Assembly: GCF_900156745.1 (NCBI RefSeq)
Contig: NZ_LT707065.1
Location: forward strand, 2,666,001 to 2,730,000
Length of the DNA: 64,000 nt
Direction of reading: 5' to 3'
Source: Achromobacter sp. MFA1 R4
GTDB lineage: Bacteria; Pseudomonadota; Gammaproteobacteria; Burkholderiales; Burkholderiaceae_B
Part shown: in pieces, positions 24,809-33,918 of the stretch
Numbering within the stretch: position 1 is the stretch's first letter
Layout: every line of letters starts with the position of its first letter
Made by a program: the position numbers and the translations under genes
Notes under the pieces: model-generated
The model's input: the letters and a program-made list of their open reading frames with translations, nothing else
Told to the model about the DNA's origin: nothing
The model's database searches: none

Positions 24809-27250
24809 ATGCTGAGACACGCTCTTGCGCCCATGTTCGAACCCGGCTCGCTGGTCATCGTGGCCGACAGGCCCCTGCCCGCGGCAAGTTCCCTGTCTCC
24901 CGCCCTGAAGGCAAAGACCACGGTCCTGGCCGTCGAGCCCGGCGCGGCGCCCGACTTGCCGGACGCCCTGCAGGGCCTGGCCGCGGGGGAACGCCCCGAC
25001 CTGGCCCTGGTTTGCGTATCGCCCGCCGTCCTGCCCGAAACGCTGCGCCGCCTGTCGCCGCTGTCACCCCGCGCGGTGATCCTGCTGCCCCACGAACTGC
25101 CCGACCCGTACCCGCGCGGCACGCTGGCGCTGTGCCGGGCCTGGGCCGAGGAAAACCGCTGCGAACTGCTGGGCCCGCGCTCCTTCGGCGCGCAGCGGCC
25201 GCACGCCGGCCTGAACTTCAGCCAGCACCCGGTGCTGGCGCGCGCCGGCCGCGTGGCGCTGGTGGCGCAGTCGCGCTCCATCATGGCTGCCGTCATGGAC
25301 TGGGCCGAAGACGTGCACATCGGCTTTTCCACCGCCGTGTCGCTGGGCGACGAGGCCGTGGTGGGACTGCCCAAGCTGCTGGACTACCTGGCGAGCGATC
25401 CGCGCACGGACAGCATCGTCCTCTACCTCGAAGACGTCGGGCCCGCCCGCGAGTTCATGAGCACGCTGCGGGCCGCGGCCAGCATCAAGCCCGTCATCGT
25501 GCTCAAGGCGGGCCGATCCGATGCCGACAGCAGCGACGCCATTTTCGACGCGGCGCTGCGCCGGGCTGGCGCGGTGCGCGTGCGCTACTTCGTGCAGCTC
25601 TTCTCGGCCGTGAAGGTGCTGGGCTACACGCGCCGTCCCAAGGGCCGCCGCGTGGCGCTGATCTCCAATGGCAGCGGACCTCCGCAGCTCGCCATGGACC
25701 TGATCGGCCCCGACGCCGCCGTGCTGCGCGCGGACCTGGCGCCCGCCACGCAGCGCGCGCTGGCCGGGATGCTGGAGCCCGACGCCGCCACCGCCAATCC
25801 CGTCATCACCTACCTGCCCATGACGCCCGAGCGCATCCGCGCCATGCTGGAGGCCGTGCTGGACGACGCCGGCGTGGACGGCGTGCTGGTGCTGCTGGCG
25901 CCCGATGCGCTGGCCGACATGCCGGCCGTGGCGCGCGAACTGGCGCAGATCGCCCCGTCGGCCAAGAAGCCCGTGGTGACCTGTTTCATGGGCGATGCCG
26001 GCATGCGTCCGCTGCGGCGCATGCTGGACGACGCGGGCACGTCCGCGTTCCGCACGCCCGAGTCGGCCGCCGACGCCTTTGGCGTGCTGGCGTCCCACCA
26101 CTACAACCAGCAGTTGCTGCTGCAGACGCAGCCGCCCGAGCCCGCGGGCCACGTGCCGGACCTGGCGGCCGCGCGCGAGATCGTCGCGCGCGCGCGCGCC
26201 GATGGCAGGCGTGAACTGAACACCTCCGAAATCCGCACCCTGCTTGCCCTGTTCTACGTGCCGCTGAGCGATGCGCCGGCCAGCGTGGCGCCCATCGAAC
26301 CCGAGTCCCGGCCCATGGCGATCCGCGTGCGGCGCGATCCGAAGTTCGGCCCGGTGATCCGCTTCGGCGCGGGCGGGCCGGACGCCGTGCTGTCGCTGGC
26401 GGAGCGCGCCATGGACCTGCCGCCGCTCAACGGCTACCTGGCGCGCCAGCTCATCGAGCGCAGCCGGCTGTGGCGCCGCGTGCTGGCGCCGCGGGTCGGC
26501 CACATGGCCGCCGAGGCGCTGCAGCAGGCGCTGGTGCTGGTGTCCGAACTGGTCTCGGAACTGCCCGACATCGAATCCCTGGACATCGATCCGCTCTACG
26601 CGGGCGAAACCCATCTGCGCGCCGGCGGCCTGCGCATGACGCTGACCGAGACGCCCGGCTGCGAATCGCCGCAGACCGCCGGTTATCCGCACATGGCGAT
26701 CCACCCGTATCCGGCGCGGCTGGTGCAGGTGCGCCGCTTCGCCGACGGCATCCCCTGGGTGCTGCGGCCCATCCGCCCCGAAGATGGCGAAGCCCTGCAG
26801 GAGTTCATCCGGGGCCTGTCGGAGCGGTCGCGCTACATGCGCTTCGTGTCCATGATGCGCGAGCTCACGCCGCGCATGGTGTCGCGCTACACGCAGGTGG
26901 ACTATCACCGGGAACTTGCCCTGGTGGCGGCCACCCAGGTGCCCAACCCGGCCAATCGCGGCCATCCGCGCGAGGTCCTGGTCGGGTTCGCCCACTACCT
27001 GCGCAATCCGGACGGCCGCGGCGCGGAATACGCGCTCGTGATCGGCGACGACTGGCAGCGGCGCGGCCTTGGCCGCCAGCTCATGACGGCGCTGATCGAC
27101 GCCGCGCGCGAGCAGGGCCTGGAATACATCGACGGACTGGTGCTGTCGACCAACCGGCCGATGCTGGCGCTGATGACCCGCCTGGGCTTCACCAACGATC
27201 CGGACCCCGAGGATCCGACGATGCGCCGGGTCTGGCTGAACCTGGCCTGA
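24809..27250 (+). CDS. Pat-like protein acetyltransferase: CoA-ligase-like region fused to GNAT
   Basis: An 813-residue fusion. Residues about 1-460 resemble the CoA-binding and succinyl-CoA-synthetase-like domains of NDP-forming acyl-CoA synthetases. Residues 480-625 are a shortened ATP-grasp-like part, and about 650-805 is a GNAT acetyltransferase (W-x-L-R-P-I-R-P-E-D-G, then G-D-D-W-Q-R-R-G-L-G-R-Q-L-M for acetyl-CoA binding). The architecture is that of PatZ/YfiQ lysine acetyltransferases. The ligase His motif S-H-T-G-A-L-A-G is missing: after L-K-A-G-R the chain runs S-D-A-D-S-S-D-A-I-F-D. The ligase half is therefore probably regulatory, not catalytic. Likely targets such as acetyl-CoA synthetase are family knowledge. 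Confidence 0.87.
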   Translation: MLRHALAPMFEPGSLVIVADRPLPAASSLSPALKAKTTVLAVEPGAAPDLPDALQGLAAGERPDLALVCVSPAVLPETLRRLSPLSPRAVILLPHELPDPYPRGTLALCRAWAEENRCELLGPRSFGAQRPHAGLNFSQHPVLARAGRVALVAQSRSIMAAVMDWAEDVHIGFSTAVSLGDEAVVGLPKLLDYLASDPRTDSIVLYLEDVGPAREFMSTLRAAASIKPVIVLKAGRSDADSSDAIFDAALRRAGAVRVRYFVQLFSAVKVLGYTRRPKGRRVALISNGSGPPQLAMDLIGPDAAVLRADLAPATQRALAGMLEPDAATANPVITYLPMTPERIRAMLEAVLDDAGVDGVLVLLAPDALADMPAVARELAQIAPSAKKPVVTCFMGDAGMRPLRRMLDDAGTSAFRTPESAADAFGVLASHHYNQQLLLQTQPPEPAGHVPDLAAAREIVARARADGRRELNTSEIRTLLALFYVPLSDAPASVAPIEPESRPMAIRVRRDPKFGPVIRFGAGGPDAVLSLAERAMDLPPLNGYLARQLIERSRLWRRVLAPRVGHMAAEALQQALVLVSELVSELPDIESLDIDPLYAGETHLRAGGLRMTLTETPGCESPQTAGYPHMAIHPYPARLVQVRRFADGIPWVLRPIRPEDGEALQEFIRGLSERSRYMRFVSMMRELTPRMVSRYTQVDYHRELALVAATQVPNPANRGHPREVLVGFAHYLRNPDGRGAEYALVIGDDWQRRGLGRQLMTALIDAAREQGLEYIDGLVLSTNRPMLALMTRLGFTNDPDPEDPTMRRVWLNLA

Positions 27251-27271
27251 TCGCCGGTCCCGCCAGAAGAT

Positions 27272-27964
27272 TCAGGCGGTCTTGCGCGACGGCTGCGCGG
27301 GCTTGAGCCGCGCGGCCGCCTCGTCCACCGTCAGCACGTCGCCAAAGAACAGCATCCAGCCGTGCAGGGCGTGTTCGTGCTCGGCCGGCGTCACCGCGGC
27401 CAGCGCGTCGTCGACCATGATGGTGCGGAAATCCCGCATCATCGCGTCGCGCGCCGTGGATTCGCAGCACACGTTGGTGACGGTCCCGGCGATGAGCAGC
27501 GTGTCCACGCCCAGGCCGCGCAACAGCGGCTCCAGTTCGGACGAGCCGGGCGCCATCGCGCTGTAGAACCGCTTGACGACGCGCAGGTCGGTGGCCTGCG
27601 CGTGCAGGTCCGGGTGCAGCGCGAAGCCCGGCGAGTCGCGGCGCAGCGTCTCCAGGCGGCGGGCGCTGCGCTCGGGCGTCAGCATCACGCCGTGATGGTG
27701 CGACCAGAACACGTCCGCGTTGTCGGAGGCCGTCTGCACCCACACCACGACCCCGCCCGCGTCGCGCACGGCGGTGCACAGGCGGTTGATGGGGTCGATG
27801 ATCTCGCGCGCCGGGGCGCATTCGCCCTGGTAGCCCGCAAGCGTGAAGTACTGCTGCATGTCGATCACCACCACCGCGGTGCGGGCGCCGGGCAGTTCGT
27901 CGTAGGGATGCAGGCAGCCCTGGCGGGCCACGACGCGATCCTTCACCCATTGGGGGAATTCCAT
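27272..27964 (-). CDS. Isochorismatase-like cysteine hydrolase
   Basis: A 230-residue hydrolase of the isochorismatase superfamily. The catalytic Asp is in V-V-V-I-D-M-Q-Q-Y-F (near residue 35), Lys in V-V-K-R-F-Y-S-A (near 131) and Cys in T-N-V-C-C-E-S-T-A-R-D (near 165). Enzymes with this triad hydrolyse amides such as N-carbamoyl compounds, ureidoacrylate or nicotinamide. It is the last gene of an operon after an ABC importer, 9 bases behind the permease gene, with AGGAGG before the ATG. It probably hydrolyses the imported compound. The RutB branch is one option, but no other rut genes are nearby. Confidence 0.9.
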   Translation of the reverse strand: MEFPQWVKDRVVARQGCLHPYDELPGARTAVVVIDMQQYFTLAGYQGECAPAREIIDPINRLCTAVRDAGGVVVWVQTASDNADVFWSHHHGVMLTPERSARRLETLRRDSPGFALHPDLHAQATDLRVVKRFYSAMAPGSSELEPLLRGLGVDTLLIAGTVTNVCCESTARDAMMRDFRTIMVDDALAAVTPAEHEHALHGWMLFFGDVLTVDEAAARLKPAQPSRKTA

Positions 27965-27973
27965 GCTGCCTCC

Positions 27974-28810
27974 TTAGCCGTAGCGCCGGGCCACGGCGGA
28001 CTCGACGCGGTAGATGATCAGGTACATGACGCTGGAGATCAGCGCCAGCATGACGATGGCCGTCATGACGATGTTCAGCTTGAACACCTGGCTGCCGTTC
28101 ATGATGAGAAAGCCCAGCCCCGAATCCGCCGACTGGAACTCGCCCACGATGACGCCCACCAGCGCCAGGCCGATGTTCATCTTGACGGCGGCGATCAGCG
28201 TGGGGACGCTGCCGGGCAGCACCACCTTGGTCAGTACCTGCCAGCGGCTCGCGCCAAAGGTGTGGGCCAGCTTCACCTTGTTCAGGTCGATGCCGCGAAA
28301 GCCCGCGTAAATCACCATGATGGTCACGAATACGGCAATCGCCACCGCCATGCCGTACACCGCGTAGTCCGAGCCCAGCCAGAGGTAGAAGATGGGCACG
28401 AAGGCGATCTTGGGCATGGCGTTGGCCACCACCAGGAACGGGTCCAGCACCTTGTAGAGAAAGTCGGACCACCACAGCGCGGCCGCCACGACGATGCCGA
28501 TCGCCATGCTGAGCGCAAAGCCCACCAGCGTGGCGGACAACGTCGTCATGATGTGCTTGCCCAGGCTGCCGTGGTTCCATAGTTCGATGAACGTGGGCCA
28601 CAGCGCGCTCGGGTAGCTGGTCAGCAGCGGGTTCAGGACGTGCATGCGCGGCAGGATTTCCCAGGCGCACAGAAACACCGCCAGCAGCAATGCTTGGGCC
28701 ACCCGGATATTGCGGCGGCGCGCGCGGTCGCGGCGCAGGTAGTCGAGGTATTTTTCGCTGGGGCCGGGCACGGCGCGCAGCGGGACGGTATTGGCAATCG
28801 GCGCGTTCAT
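27974..28810 (-). CDS. ABC transporter permease, nitrate/sulfonate/taurine (SsuC/TauC) type
   Basis: A 278-residue inner-membrane permease with about six helices. The cytoplasmic EAA loop is visible around H-T-F-G-A-S-R-W-Q-V-L-T-K-V-V-L-P-G-S-V-P (near residue 180), where the ATPase docks. It starts 3 bases after the ATPase gene ends. The sub-family imports small organic nitrogen or sulfur compounds, pyrimidine precursors or thiamine precursors. The partner hydrolase suggests an amide substrate. Confidence 0.9.
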   Translation of the reverse strand: MNAPIANTVPLRAVPGPSEKYLDYLRRDRARRRNIRVAQALLLAVFLCAWEILPRMHVLNPLLTSYPSALWPTFIELWNHGSLGKHIMTTLSATLVGFALSMAIGIVVAAALWWSDFLYKVLDPFLVVANAMPKIAFVPIFYLWLGSDYAVYGMAVAIAVFVTIMVIYAGFRGIDLNKVKLAHTFGASRWQVLTKVVLPGSVPTLIAAVKMNIGLALVGVIVGEFQSADSGLGFLIMNGSQVFKLNIVMTAIVMLALISSVMYLIIYRVESAVARRYG

Positions 28811-28813
28811 GGC

Positions 28814-29632
28814 TCAGCCCTCCACGTGGACGTCCAGCTCGTCCCAGAGCTGTTTGAAATAGGTGTTGAACTCCGGCCGCGAGCGCGCCTGGAAGGGCGT
28901 GGGCCGGACCTGGCCGTCGCCGTAGTGGATGCGGTACTGGCTCTTGAGCCGCCCGGGCCGGCGCGACAACACGATCACGCGGTCCGTCATGGCGATGGCC
29001 TCGCCGATGTCGTGCGTGACCAGCACCACGGTCTTGCCTTCGCGGCGCAGGATGTCCACGACTTCGTCGGAGATCGCCAGCCGCGTCTGCGAATCCAGCG
29101 CCGAGAACGGCTCGTCCAGCAGGATCACGTCGGGCTCGGTCACGAGGGTGCGCGCCAGCGCCGCGCGCTGCCGCATCCCGCCGGATAGCTGGCGCGGCGT
29201 GTGCGACAGGAACGCGCCCAGGCCGCACTTTTCAAGCAAGTGCACGGCGCGGGCCTCGCTGCGCGCGTCGCGCCGTCCCTGGATCTCCGCGCCCAGCATC
29301 ACGTTGTCCAGGATGGTGCGCCATTCGAAGAGATAGTCCTGCTGCAGCATGTAGCCGATGCGCGCATTCGGCTTGGTCACCGCCTGCCCGTCGACCAGCA
29401 CCGCGCCCGAGGTGGGCGGAATCAGGCCGGCGATCAGGGACAGCAGGGTGCTCTTGCCGCAGCCGCTTTGTCCGATCAGGCTGACGAATTCGCCCGGCGC
29501 CAGGCTGAAGGACACGTTCGACAGCGCCTCGGTCTCGCCGTCGGGCGTGAAGTACGACAGACAGACGTCGCGCAGTTCGATCTTTGCCGTGGCGGCCGCC
29601 GGCTTGAGGTTGTGGATGGCGGCGCCCATCAT
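28814..29632 (-). CDS. ABC transporter ATP-binding protein, SsuB/TauB type
   Basis: A 272-residue ATPase with the Walker A motif G-Q-S-G-C-G-K-S-T (near residue 57), the signature L-S-G-G-M-R-Q-R (near 148), Walker B V-I-L-L-D-E-P-F (near 168) and the switch His in V-T-H-D-I-G-E-A. The start ATG overlaps the TGA of the binding-protein gene (ATGA at 29632-29629). It powers the importer encoded on either side. Confidence 0.93.
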   Translation of the reverse strand: MMGAAIHNLKPAAATAKIELRDVCLSYFTPDGETEALSNVSFSLAPGEFVSLIGQSGCGKSTLLSLIAGLIPPTSGAVLVDGQAVTKPNARIGYMLQQDYLFEWRTILDNVMLGAEIQGRRDARSEARAVHLLEKCGLGAFLSHTPRQLSGGMRQRAALARTLVTEPDVILLDEPFSALDSQTRLAISDEVVDILRREGKTVVLVTHDIGEAIAMTDRVIVLSRRPGRLKSQYRIHYGDGQVRPTPFQARSRPEFNTYFKQLWDELDVHVEG

Positions 29633-30633
29633 TGCGCCTTCTTGGCAAAGTCGGCGATCACCACGTCTTCGTACTTCACGCGGGCGCTGTCCTTCATGAC
29701 CGCGCTGGCGACCAGCATGTCCTGCAGCTGCGTCATCGCTTGCGCCGTCACCAGGGGCGTGGTCTTCCAGATCTGGTATTGCTTGTAGCGCTCAATGGCC
29801 TCGGTCACCGCGGCCTGGTCCATGCCGGGAAAGAAGGTCATGATCTGCGGCGCCAGCGTGGCGGCGGGCGTGTCCTTCACGTATTTTTCCGCGCGCGCCA
29901 CCACGTCGGTCCAGGCCTGGATCACCTTGGGGTTGTCGCGGATGTACTTGTCCGTGGCGGTAAAGACCGTGTAGTCGACCTGGCCGACTTCATGGCCCAC
30001 GGAGGCCACGATGTGCCCCTTGCCGTTGCGCACCAGTTCGCCGGCCTCGGGCTCAAGGAAGATGCCGTATTCGCCCTGGCCCGCCATCCAGGCGCCGGCG
30101 CGCGCCGGGATGCCGATGTTGTTCAGCAGCTTCACGTCCTTCTGGGGATCCAGTCCATGCTTGCGCAGCGCCGTCTCCAGGAACACGATCGGATTGGAGC
30201 CGGGACGAAAGCCGATGACTTCCTTGCCCTTGAGCATGGACCAGTCGAACTTGTCGACCGGCTTGCGCGACAGGAGGAAAAAGCCGTCGGTGGCGGTCAG
30301 CCCCGCAAAGATCTTGGGCTTGACCGGGGATTCGCTGTTCTGGACATAGATGGACGCTTCCGGCCCGATGAGCACGATGTCCGCGCTGCCCGACAGCAGG
30401 GCGGTCATGCCTTTGTCGGTGCCTTGCGAGGTCTTCATGGACACGTCCAGGCCGGCGTCCTTGAAGTAACCCTGCGACAGCGCGACGTATTTGGGCACGT
30501 ACAGAATGGAGCGCACCACCTCTTCGTAGCGCACCTTGACGGGGGGATTCAGGGCTTCGGCCTGGGCGGCCACGGGGGCAAGCAGCGCGAGCAGCGCCGC
30601 GCCTGCCAGGCGGGGCAAGGGCAAGGTCTTCAC
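29629..30633 (-). CDS. ABC transporter substrate-binding protein, NMT1/THI5-like
   Basis: A 334-residue periplasmic binding protein. The GTG at 30633 is chosen because AGGAGA lies 7 bases upstream and a clean signal peptide follows (K-T-L-P-L-P-R-L-A-G... cleaved near A-A-Q-A, about residue 24); the longer open frame adds non-signal sequence. Family traits of the NMT1/SsuA group are present, including the Y-V-A-L-S-Q-G-Y-F-K-D-A-G-L-D-V segment near residue 46. It is the first gene of the four-gene importer and hydrolase operon. Ligand is not assigned. Confidence 0.88.
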   Translation of the reverse strand: MKTLPLPRLAGAALLALLAPVAAQAEALNPPVKVRYEEVVRSILYVPKYVALSQGYFKDAGLDVSMKTSQGTDKGMTALLSGSADIVLIGPEASIYVQNSESPVKPKIFAGLTATDGFFLLSRKPVDKFDWSMLKGKEVIGFRPGSNPIVFLETALRKHGLDPQKDVKLLNNIGIPARAGAWMAGQGEYGIFLEPEAGELVRNGKGHIVASVGHEVGQVDYTVFTATDKYIRDNPKVIQAWTDVVARAEKYVKDTPAATLAPQIMTFFPGMDQAAVTEAIERYKQYQIWKTTPLVTAQAMTQLQDMLVASAVMKDSARVKYEDVVIADFAKKAQ

Positions 30634-30697
30634 GGGACTTTCTCCTGCGTCTTGAATGCCACGCCGGACAATCGGCGCAACATGGCCAATGGGGGAT

Positions 30698-30730
30698 CGA
30701 CTGCAACTCGACTGCGACTCGACTGCAACG
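30698..30730 (-). repeat. Three 11-bp tandem repeats in the importer operon leader
   Basis: CGACTGCAACT, CGACTGCGACT and CGACTGCAACG follow each other directly, 65 bases before the GTG start of the binding-protein gene. One turn of DNA per unit would put each copy on the same face of the helix, as in a multi-site operator; alternatively they are part of the untranslated leader. Confidence 0.75.
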
Positions 30731-30804
30731 TGACAGCACTGCGACAGCAAAAACAGGGGAAGCCCGAACGGGGAGGTCCCAGGCCGGTAAGGCTTGGATC
30801 GAAT

Positions 30805-30831
30805 ACTATATTCAAGACAAGCGGGCGACAA
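30805..30831 (-). promoter_or_regulatory. Possible promoter of the importer operon
   Basis: On the minus strand TTGTCG (30831-30826) and TATAGT (30810-30805) are spaced by only 15 bases. The -10 is good; the spacing is short. Confidence 0.4.
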
Positions 30832-31057
30832 GCATTTTGCGATTGGCGTTTTTCTCTATGGACGCGCGTCGCCGATGCCTGGAAAATTCAAGGCTGGAAT
30901 ACCGTCTGGTATACAAAATAAGGTTTTGAGCGTTTCTGGGTGCGCCTCCCATCGTAGGCGCGGAAGGGCCCCGCGCCCATCGGCCAGGAACACGGGCCGC
31001 GCCTTGCGCGCCGCCCGCCATCGTCCCTAGGCCGTGTCCTGCATCCCGCGTGCCGCC
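30832..31057. promoter_or_regulatory. Gene-free stretch upstream of the importer operon, with a palindrome
   Basis: No gene is seen between the esterase end and the importer promoter. An inverted repeat ATACC-N4-GGTAT (30899-30912), followed by ACAAAATAAGG, resembles GntR-type operators (G-T-A-T-A-C core) and lies about 70-90 bases upstream of the predicted promoter. Confidence 0.4.
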
Positions 31058-31735
31058 TCAGGCCAGCACGTCATTCAGGAATGCCGAAATGTCCGCCACT
31101 TCCTCGGCGCAGACCGAGTGGGGCATCGGGTACGTGCGCCAGCGTACGTCGTAGCCCAGGCGCTTCAATTCGGCCAAGGACGCCTCGGCGCGTGCCAGCG
31201 ACACCACCGGGTCGTACTGGCCGTGCGCCATGAAGATGGGCGTCGCATCGTTCGCGTGCTGGCGTTCGGCTTCGGCGCTGTCCACCAGGGGCAGGTAGCC
31301 CGACAGCGCCATCATGCCCGCCAGCTTCTCGGTCAGGCGCAAGCCGGTGTGCAGCGTCATGGCGCTGCCTTGCGAAAAACCCGCCAGCACGATGTTCGAC
31401 GTGGGGATGCCGCGGGCGTTTTCGCGCGCGATCAGCTTGTGGATGGCGGCTTCCGAGGCGCGGATGCCTTGGGCGTCTTCGACGCGCACCAGGTCCATCA
31501 CCAGGATGTCGTACCACGAGCGCATCGCCATGCCGTTGTTGATGGTCACGCGCTGCACCGGGGCGTTCGGGAACACGAAGCGCACCCCGAGTCCGGCGGG
31601 CAGGCGCAGTTCCGGCACGATGGGCGCGAAATCGTTGCCGTCCGCGCCCAGGCCGTGCAGCCAGATCACGGCGTGCGTGGGATTGGGGGCGGTTTCGATT
31701 TCGATGCAGTCGAGCAGGTCGGTCGGTGCGTTCAT
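31058..31735 (-). CDS. Carboxylesterase/phospholipase, alpha/beta-hydrolase
   Basis: A 225-residue esterase of the phospholipase/carboxylesterase (EstB/YpfH-like) family. The oxyanion loop L-H-G-L-G-A-D-G is near residue 26, the nucleophile elbow G-F-S-Q-G-S near 118, Asp in G-Q-Y-D-P-V-V near 172 and His in M-P-H-S-V near 204, giving a full triad. It is probably cytoplasmic, as no signal peptide is seen. It lies 19 bases after darP on the same strand and may be cotranscribed. Confidence 0.92.
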   Translation of the reverse strand: MNAPTDLLDCIEIETAPNPTHAVIWLHGLGADGNDFAPIVPELRLPAGLGVRFVFPNAPVQRVTINNGMAMRSWYDILVMDLVRVEDAQGIRASEAAIHKLIARENARGIPTSNIVLAGFSQGSAMTLHTGLRLTEKLAGMMALSGYLPLVDSAEAERQHANDATPIFMAHGQYDPVVSLARAEASLAELKRLGYDVRWRTYPMPHSVCAEEVADISAFLNDVLA

Positions 31736-31754
31736 GGACGGGCGGCGGTGGATA

Positions 31755-32306
31755 TCAGAGGGTGAGGGTCTTGAGCGCCTGGAACAGGGCGCGGTAGTGC
31801 TTTTTCTGCGGTTCCTGGCCTTGCAGCAGCGACGCGTTGGCGAGCTTTTCCTTGCGGGCGGCCCGGATCAGCGTGCGCAATTGCTGCACGTCGGCCTGCG
31901 GATTGTTGTTCAAGAGGCGGGTGAGGGCGTCGTCGTCATCCAGGAGTCGGTCGCGCAGCGCTTCCAGGCGATGCATGGCGGCGGTTTCCTCGCGCGAACC
32001 GTTTTCCCAGATGTCGAGCTGCCGGCGGATGTCGTCGGCCGGCGCATCGCGCATCAGCTTGCCCACGAAGTGGACCTGGCGGCGCAGGCCTTCGCGGCCG
32101 GTGGTGCGCTGCGCCATGCGGATCGCTTCGTACAGGCGCTCTTCAAGGGGCAACTGCTTCAGACGTTCGGGCGACAGGGCGATCAATTGCTTGCCCAGGT
32201 CCAGCAGGGCGTGCATTTCACGCTTGACCTGGGACTTGCTGGGACGGTCGTAGCCGTTTTCGTCGTAGCCGTCGTCGACGGAATCTTCTTGGGGATGGGA
32301 ATTCAT
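31755..32306 (-). CDS. darP: Ribosome biogenesis factor DarP (YjgA/DUF615)
   Basis: A 183-residue basic, helical protein of the YjgA family. The conserved [10 protein letters not shown] block (about residues 21-30), L-G-K-Q-L-I-x-L, and the C-terminal [13 protein letters not shown] are visible. The E. coli homologue associates with late pre-50S particles and aids large-subunit maturation. It is divergent from pmbA, a pairing common in proteobacteria, with start regions about 58 bases apart. Confidence 0.93.
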   Translation of the reverse strand: MNSHPQEDSVDDGYDENGYDRPSKSQVKREMHALLDLGKQLIALSPERLKQLPLEERLYEAIRMAQRTTGREGLRRQVHFVGKLMRDAPADDIRRQLDIWENGSREETAAMHRLEALRDRLLDDDDALTRLLNNNPQADVQQLRTLIRAARKEKLANASLLQGQEPQKKHYRALFQALKTLTL

Positions 32307-32364
32307 GGAAAACTGCGCAATGACAGACTTGGCTATGATAACCGTCTCTGCAAATTGGACTGCA

Positions 32365-33729
32365 ATGGTTAAAACCTCCTCATCCTTGCCGCTGGCGGCG
32401 AATCACGCACGTTTTTCCGAACTCGTCGAGCAAACCCTGGCCTACGCGCGCCAGATCGGCGCCTCCGACGCCGCGGCGGAAGTCTCCGAAAGCCTGGGAC
32501 TGTCCGTCTCGGTACGCAAGAACGACATCGAAACCGTAGAGCAGACGCGCGACCGCTCGCTGGACCTGACGGTCTACGCCGGCCAGAGCCGCGGCTCCGC
32601 TTCGACCTCCGACTTCTCCGAGGCCGCGCTGCGCCAGACGGTCGAAGCCGCCTGGCACATCGCCCGCCATACGGCCGCCGATCCGGCCGCCGGCCTGCCC
32701 GACGCCGACCAGCTGGCCACCGAATTCCCCGACCTGGACCTGCACCGCGCCTGGACCGTCACCACCGAGGAAGCGGCCGAGCTGGCGCTGCGGGCCGAGC
32801 GCGCCGCGCGCGAGGTCGATCCGCGCATCACCAATACCGACGGCGCCAGCGTCGGCACCTACGAAGGCCAGTTCGTGATGGGCAACACGCGCGGCTTCCT
32901 GGGCGGCTATCCGTATTCGCGCCACAGCCTGTCCGTGGCGCCCATCGCCGGGCGTGGCAACGGCATGCAACGCGACTACTGGTATTCGTCGGAACGCGAT
33001 CCCGCCAAGCTGGCCTCGCCCGAGGCCATCGGCCGCTATGCCGCCGAACGCACGCTGTCGCGCCTGTCGGCCCGCCGCGTGCGCACCGGCAAGTTCCCCG
33101 TCCTGTTCGAAGCGCCGCTGGCGCTGGGCCTGGTCGGCGCGCTGACGCAGGCCGTCAACGGCGGCGCCCTGTATCGCAAGGCGAGCTTCCTGGTCGATTC
33201 GCTGGGCAAGCCCATCTTCCCCAAGCACATCAACCTGGTCGAAGACCCGCACATCCGCGGCGCCATGGGCAGTTCGCCCTTCGACGACGAAGGCGTGCGC
33301 ACGCGCCGCCGCAACGTGGTGTCGGCGGGCGTCCTGGAAGGCTATTTTCTGTCGTCCTACACGGCACGCAAGCTGGGCATGGCCACCACCGGCAACGCCG
33401 GCGGCTCGCACAACCTGGTCTTCAGCTCCACGCTGACGCGCCGCGGCGACGACTTCGAAGCCATGCTCAAGAAGCTGGGCACGGGTTTTCTCGTCACCGA
33501 GCTGATCGGGCAGGGCGTCAACTACGTCACAGGCGACTACTCGCGCGGGGCGTTCGGCTACTGGGTCGAAAACGGCCAGATCCAGCACGCGGTCCAGGAA
33601 GTCACCATCGCCGGCAACCTGGCCGACATGTTCCAGCAGATCGTCGCGGTAGGCGCGGACACCATCTCGCGCGGCACCAAGACCACCGGCTCCATCCTCA
33701 TCGAGCAGATGGCCATCGCCGGGACCTGA
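32365..33729 (+). CDS. pmbA: Metalloprotease PmbA/TldE
   Basis: A 454-residue member of the TldD/PmbA (U62) family. The ATG at 32365 is chosen because it gives the usual length; in-frame upstream ATGs would overlap the divergent darP start. No clear Shine-Dalgarno is seen. TldD/TldE form a heteromeric protease that degrades unfolded peptides and processes some microcins; the active-site metal motif belongs to TldD, which is not in the window. A TATGAT at 32334 may be its -10 element. Confidence 0.92.
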   Translation: MVKTSSSLPLAANHARFSELVEQTLAYARQIGASDAAAEVSESLGLSVSVRKNDIETVEQTRDRSLDLTVYAGQSRGSASTSDFSEAALRQTVEAAWHIARHTAADPAAGLPDADQLATEFPDLDLHRAWTVTTEEAAELALRAERAAREVDPRITNTDGASVGTYEGQFVMGNTRGFLGGYPYSRHSLSVAPIAGRGNGMQRDYWYSSERDPAKLASPEAIGRYAAERTLSRLSARRVRTGKFPVLFEAPLALGLVGALTQAVNGGALYRKASFLVDSLGKPIFPKHINLVEDPHIRGAMGSSPFDDEGVRTRRRNVVSAGVLEGYFLSSYTARKLGMATTGNAGGSHNLVFSSTLTRRGDDFEAMLKKLGTGFLVTELIGQGVNYVTGDYSRGAFGYWVENGQIQHAVQEVTIAGNLADMFQQIVAVGADTISRGTKTTGSILIEQMAIAGT

Positions 33730-33730
33730 T

Positions 33731-33771
33731 CCCGTGCGCGGGCGGCGCGCAATGCGCCGCCCACGGGCTTT
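33731..33771 (+). terminator. Probable terminator of pmbA
   Basis: A stem of GGGCGGCGC (33740-33748) with GCGCCGCCC (33754-33762), with outer pairing of CCCGT and ACGGG, starts right after the stop codon. Only a short CTTTG follows, so the hairpin is strong but the T-tract is weak. Confidence 0.6.
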
Positions 33772-33918
33772 GCAGTCCGCCCGGCCATCCTCTTTGCACT
33801 CCCCCTTGCAATCCCTTACCGGCTCGGGATTTCCTCTAGCCGTCCCGGCCATGGCCAGCGTGTAATATCCGGCGGGTATTGCTCGAAGTCCCAGTTGTCG
33901 GTGTAAAGGAGCAAAGTG

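Noticed and set aside
30634..30831. Longer start for the importer binding protein
   Set aside because: It would place 66 residues, including the 11-bp repeats, before a clean signal peptide; the GTG at 30633 has a good Shine-Dalgarno site.
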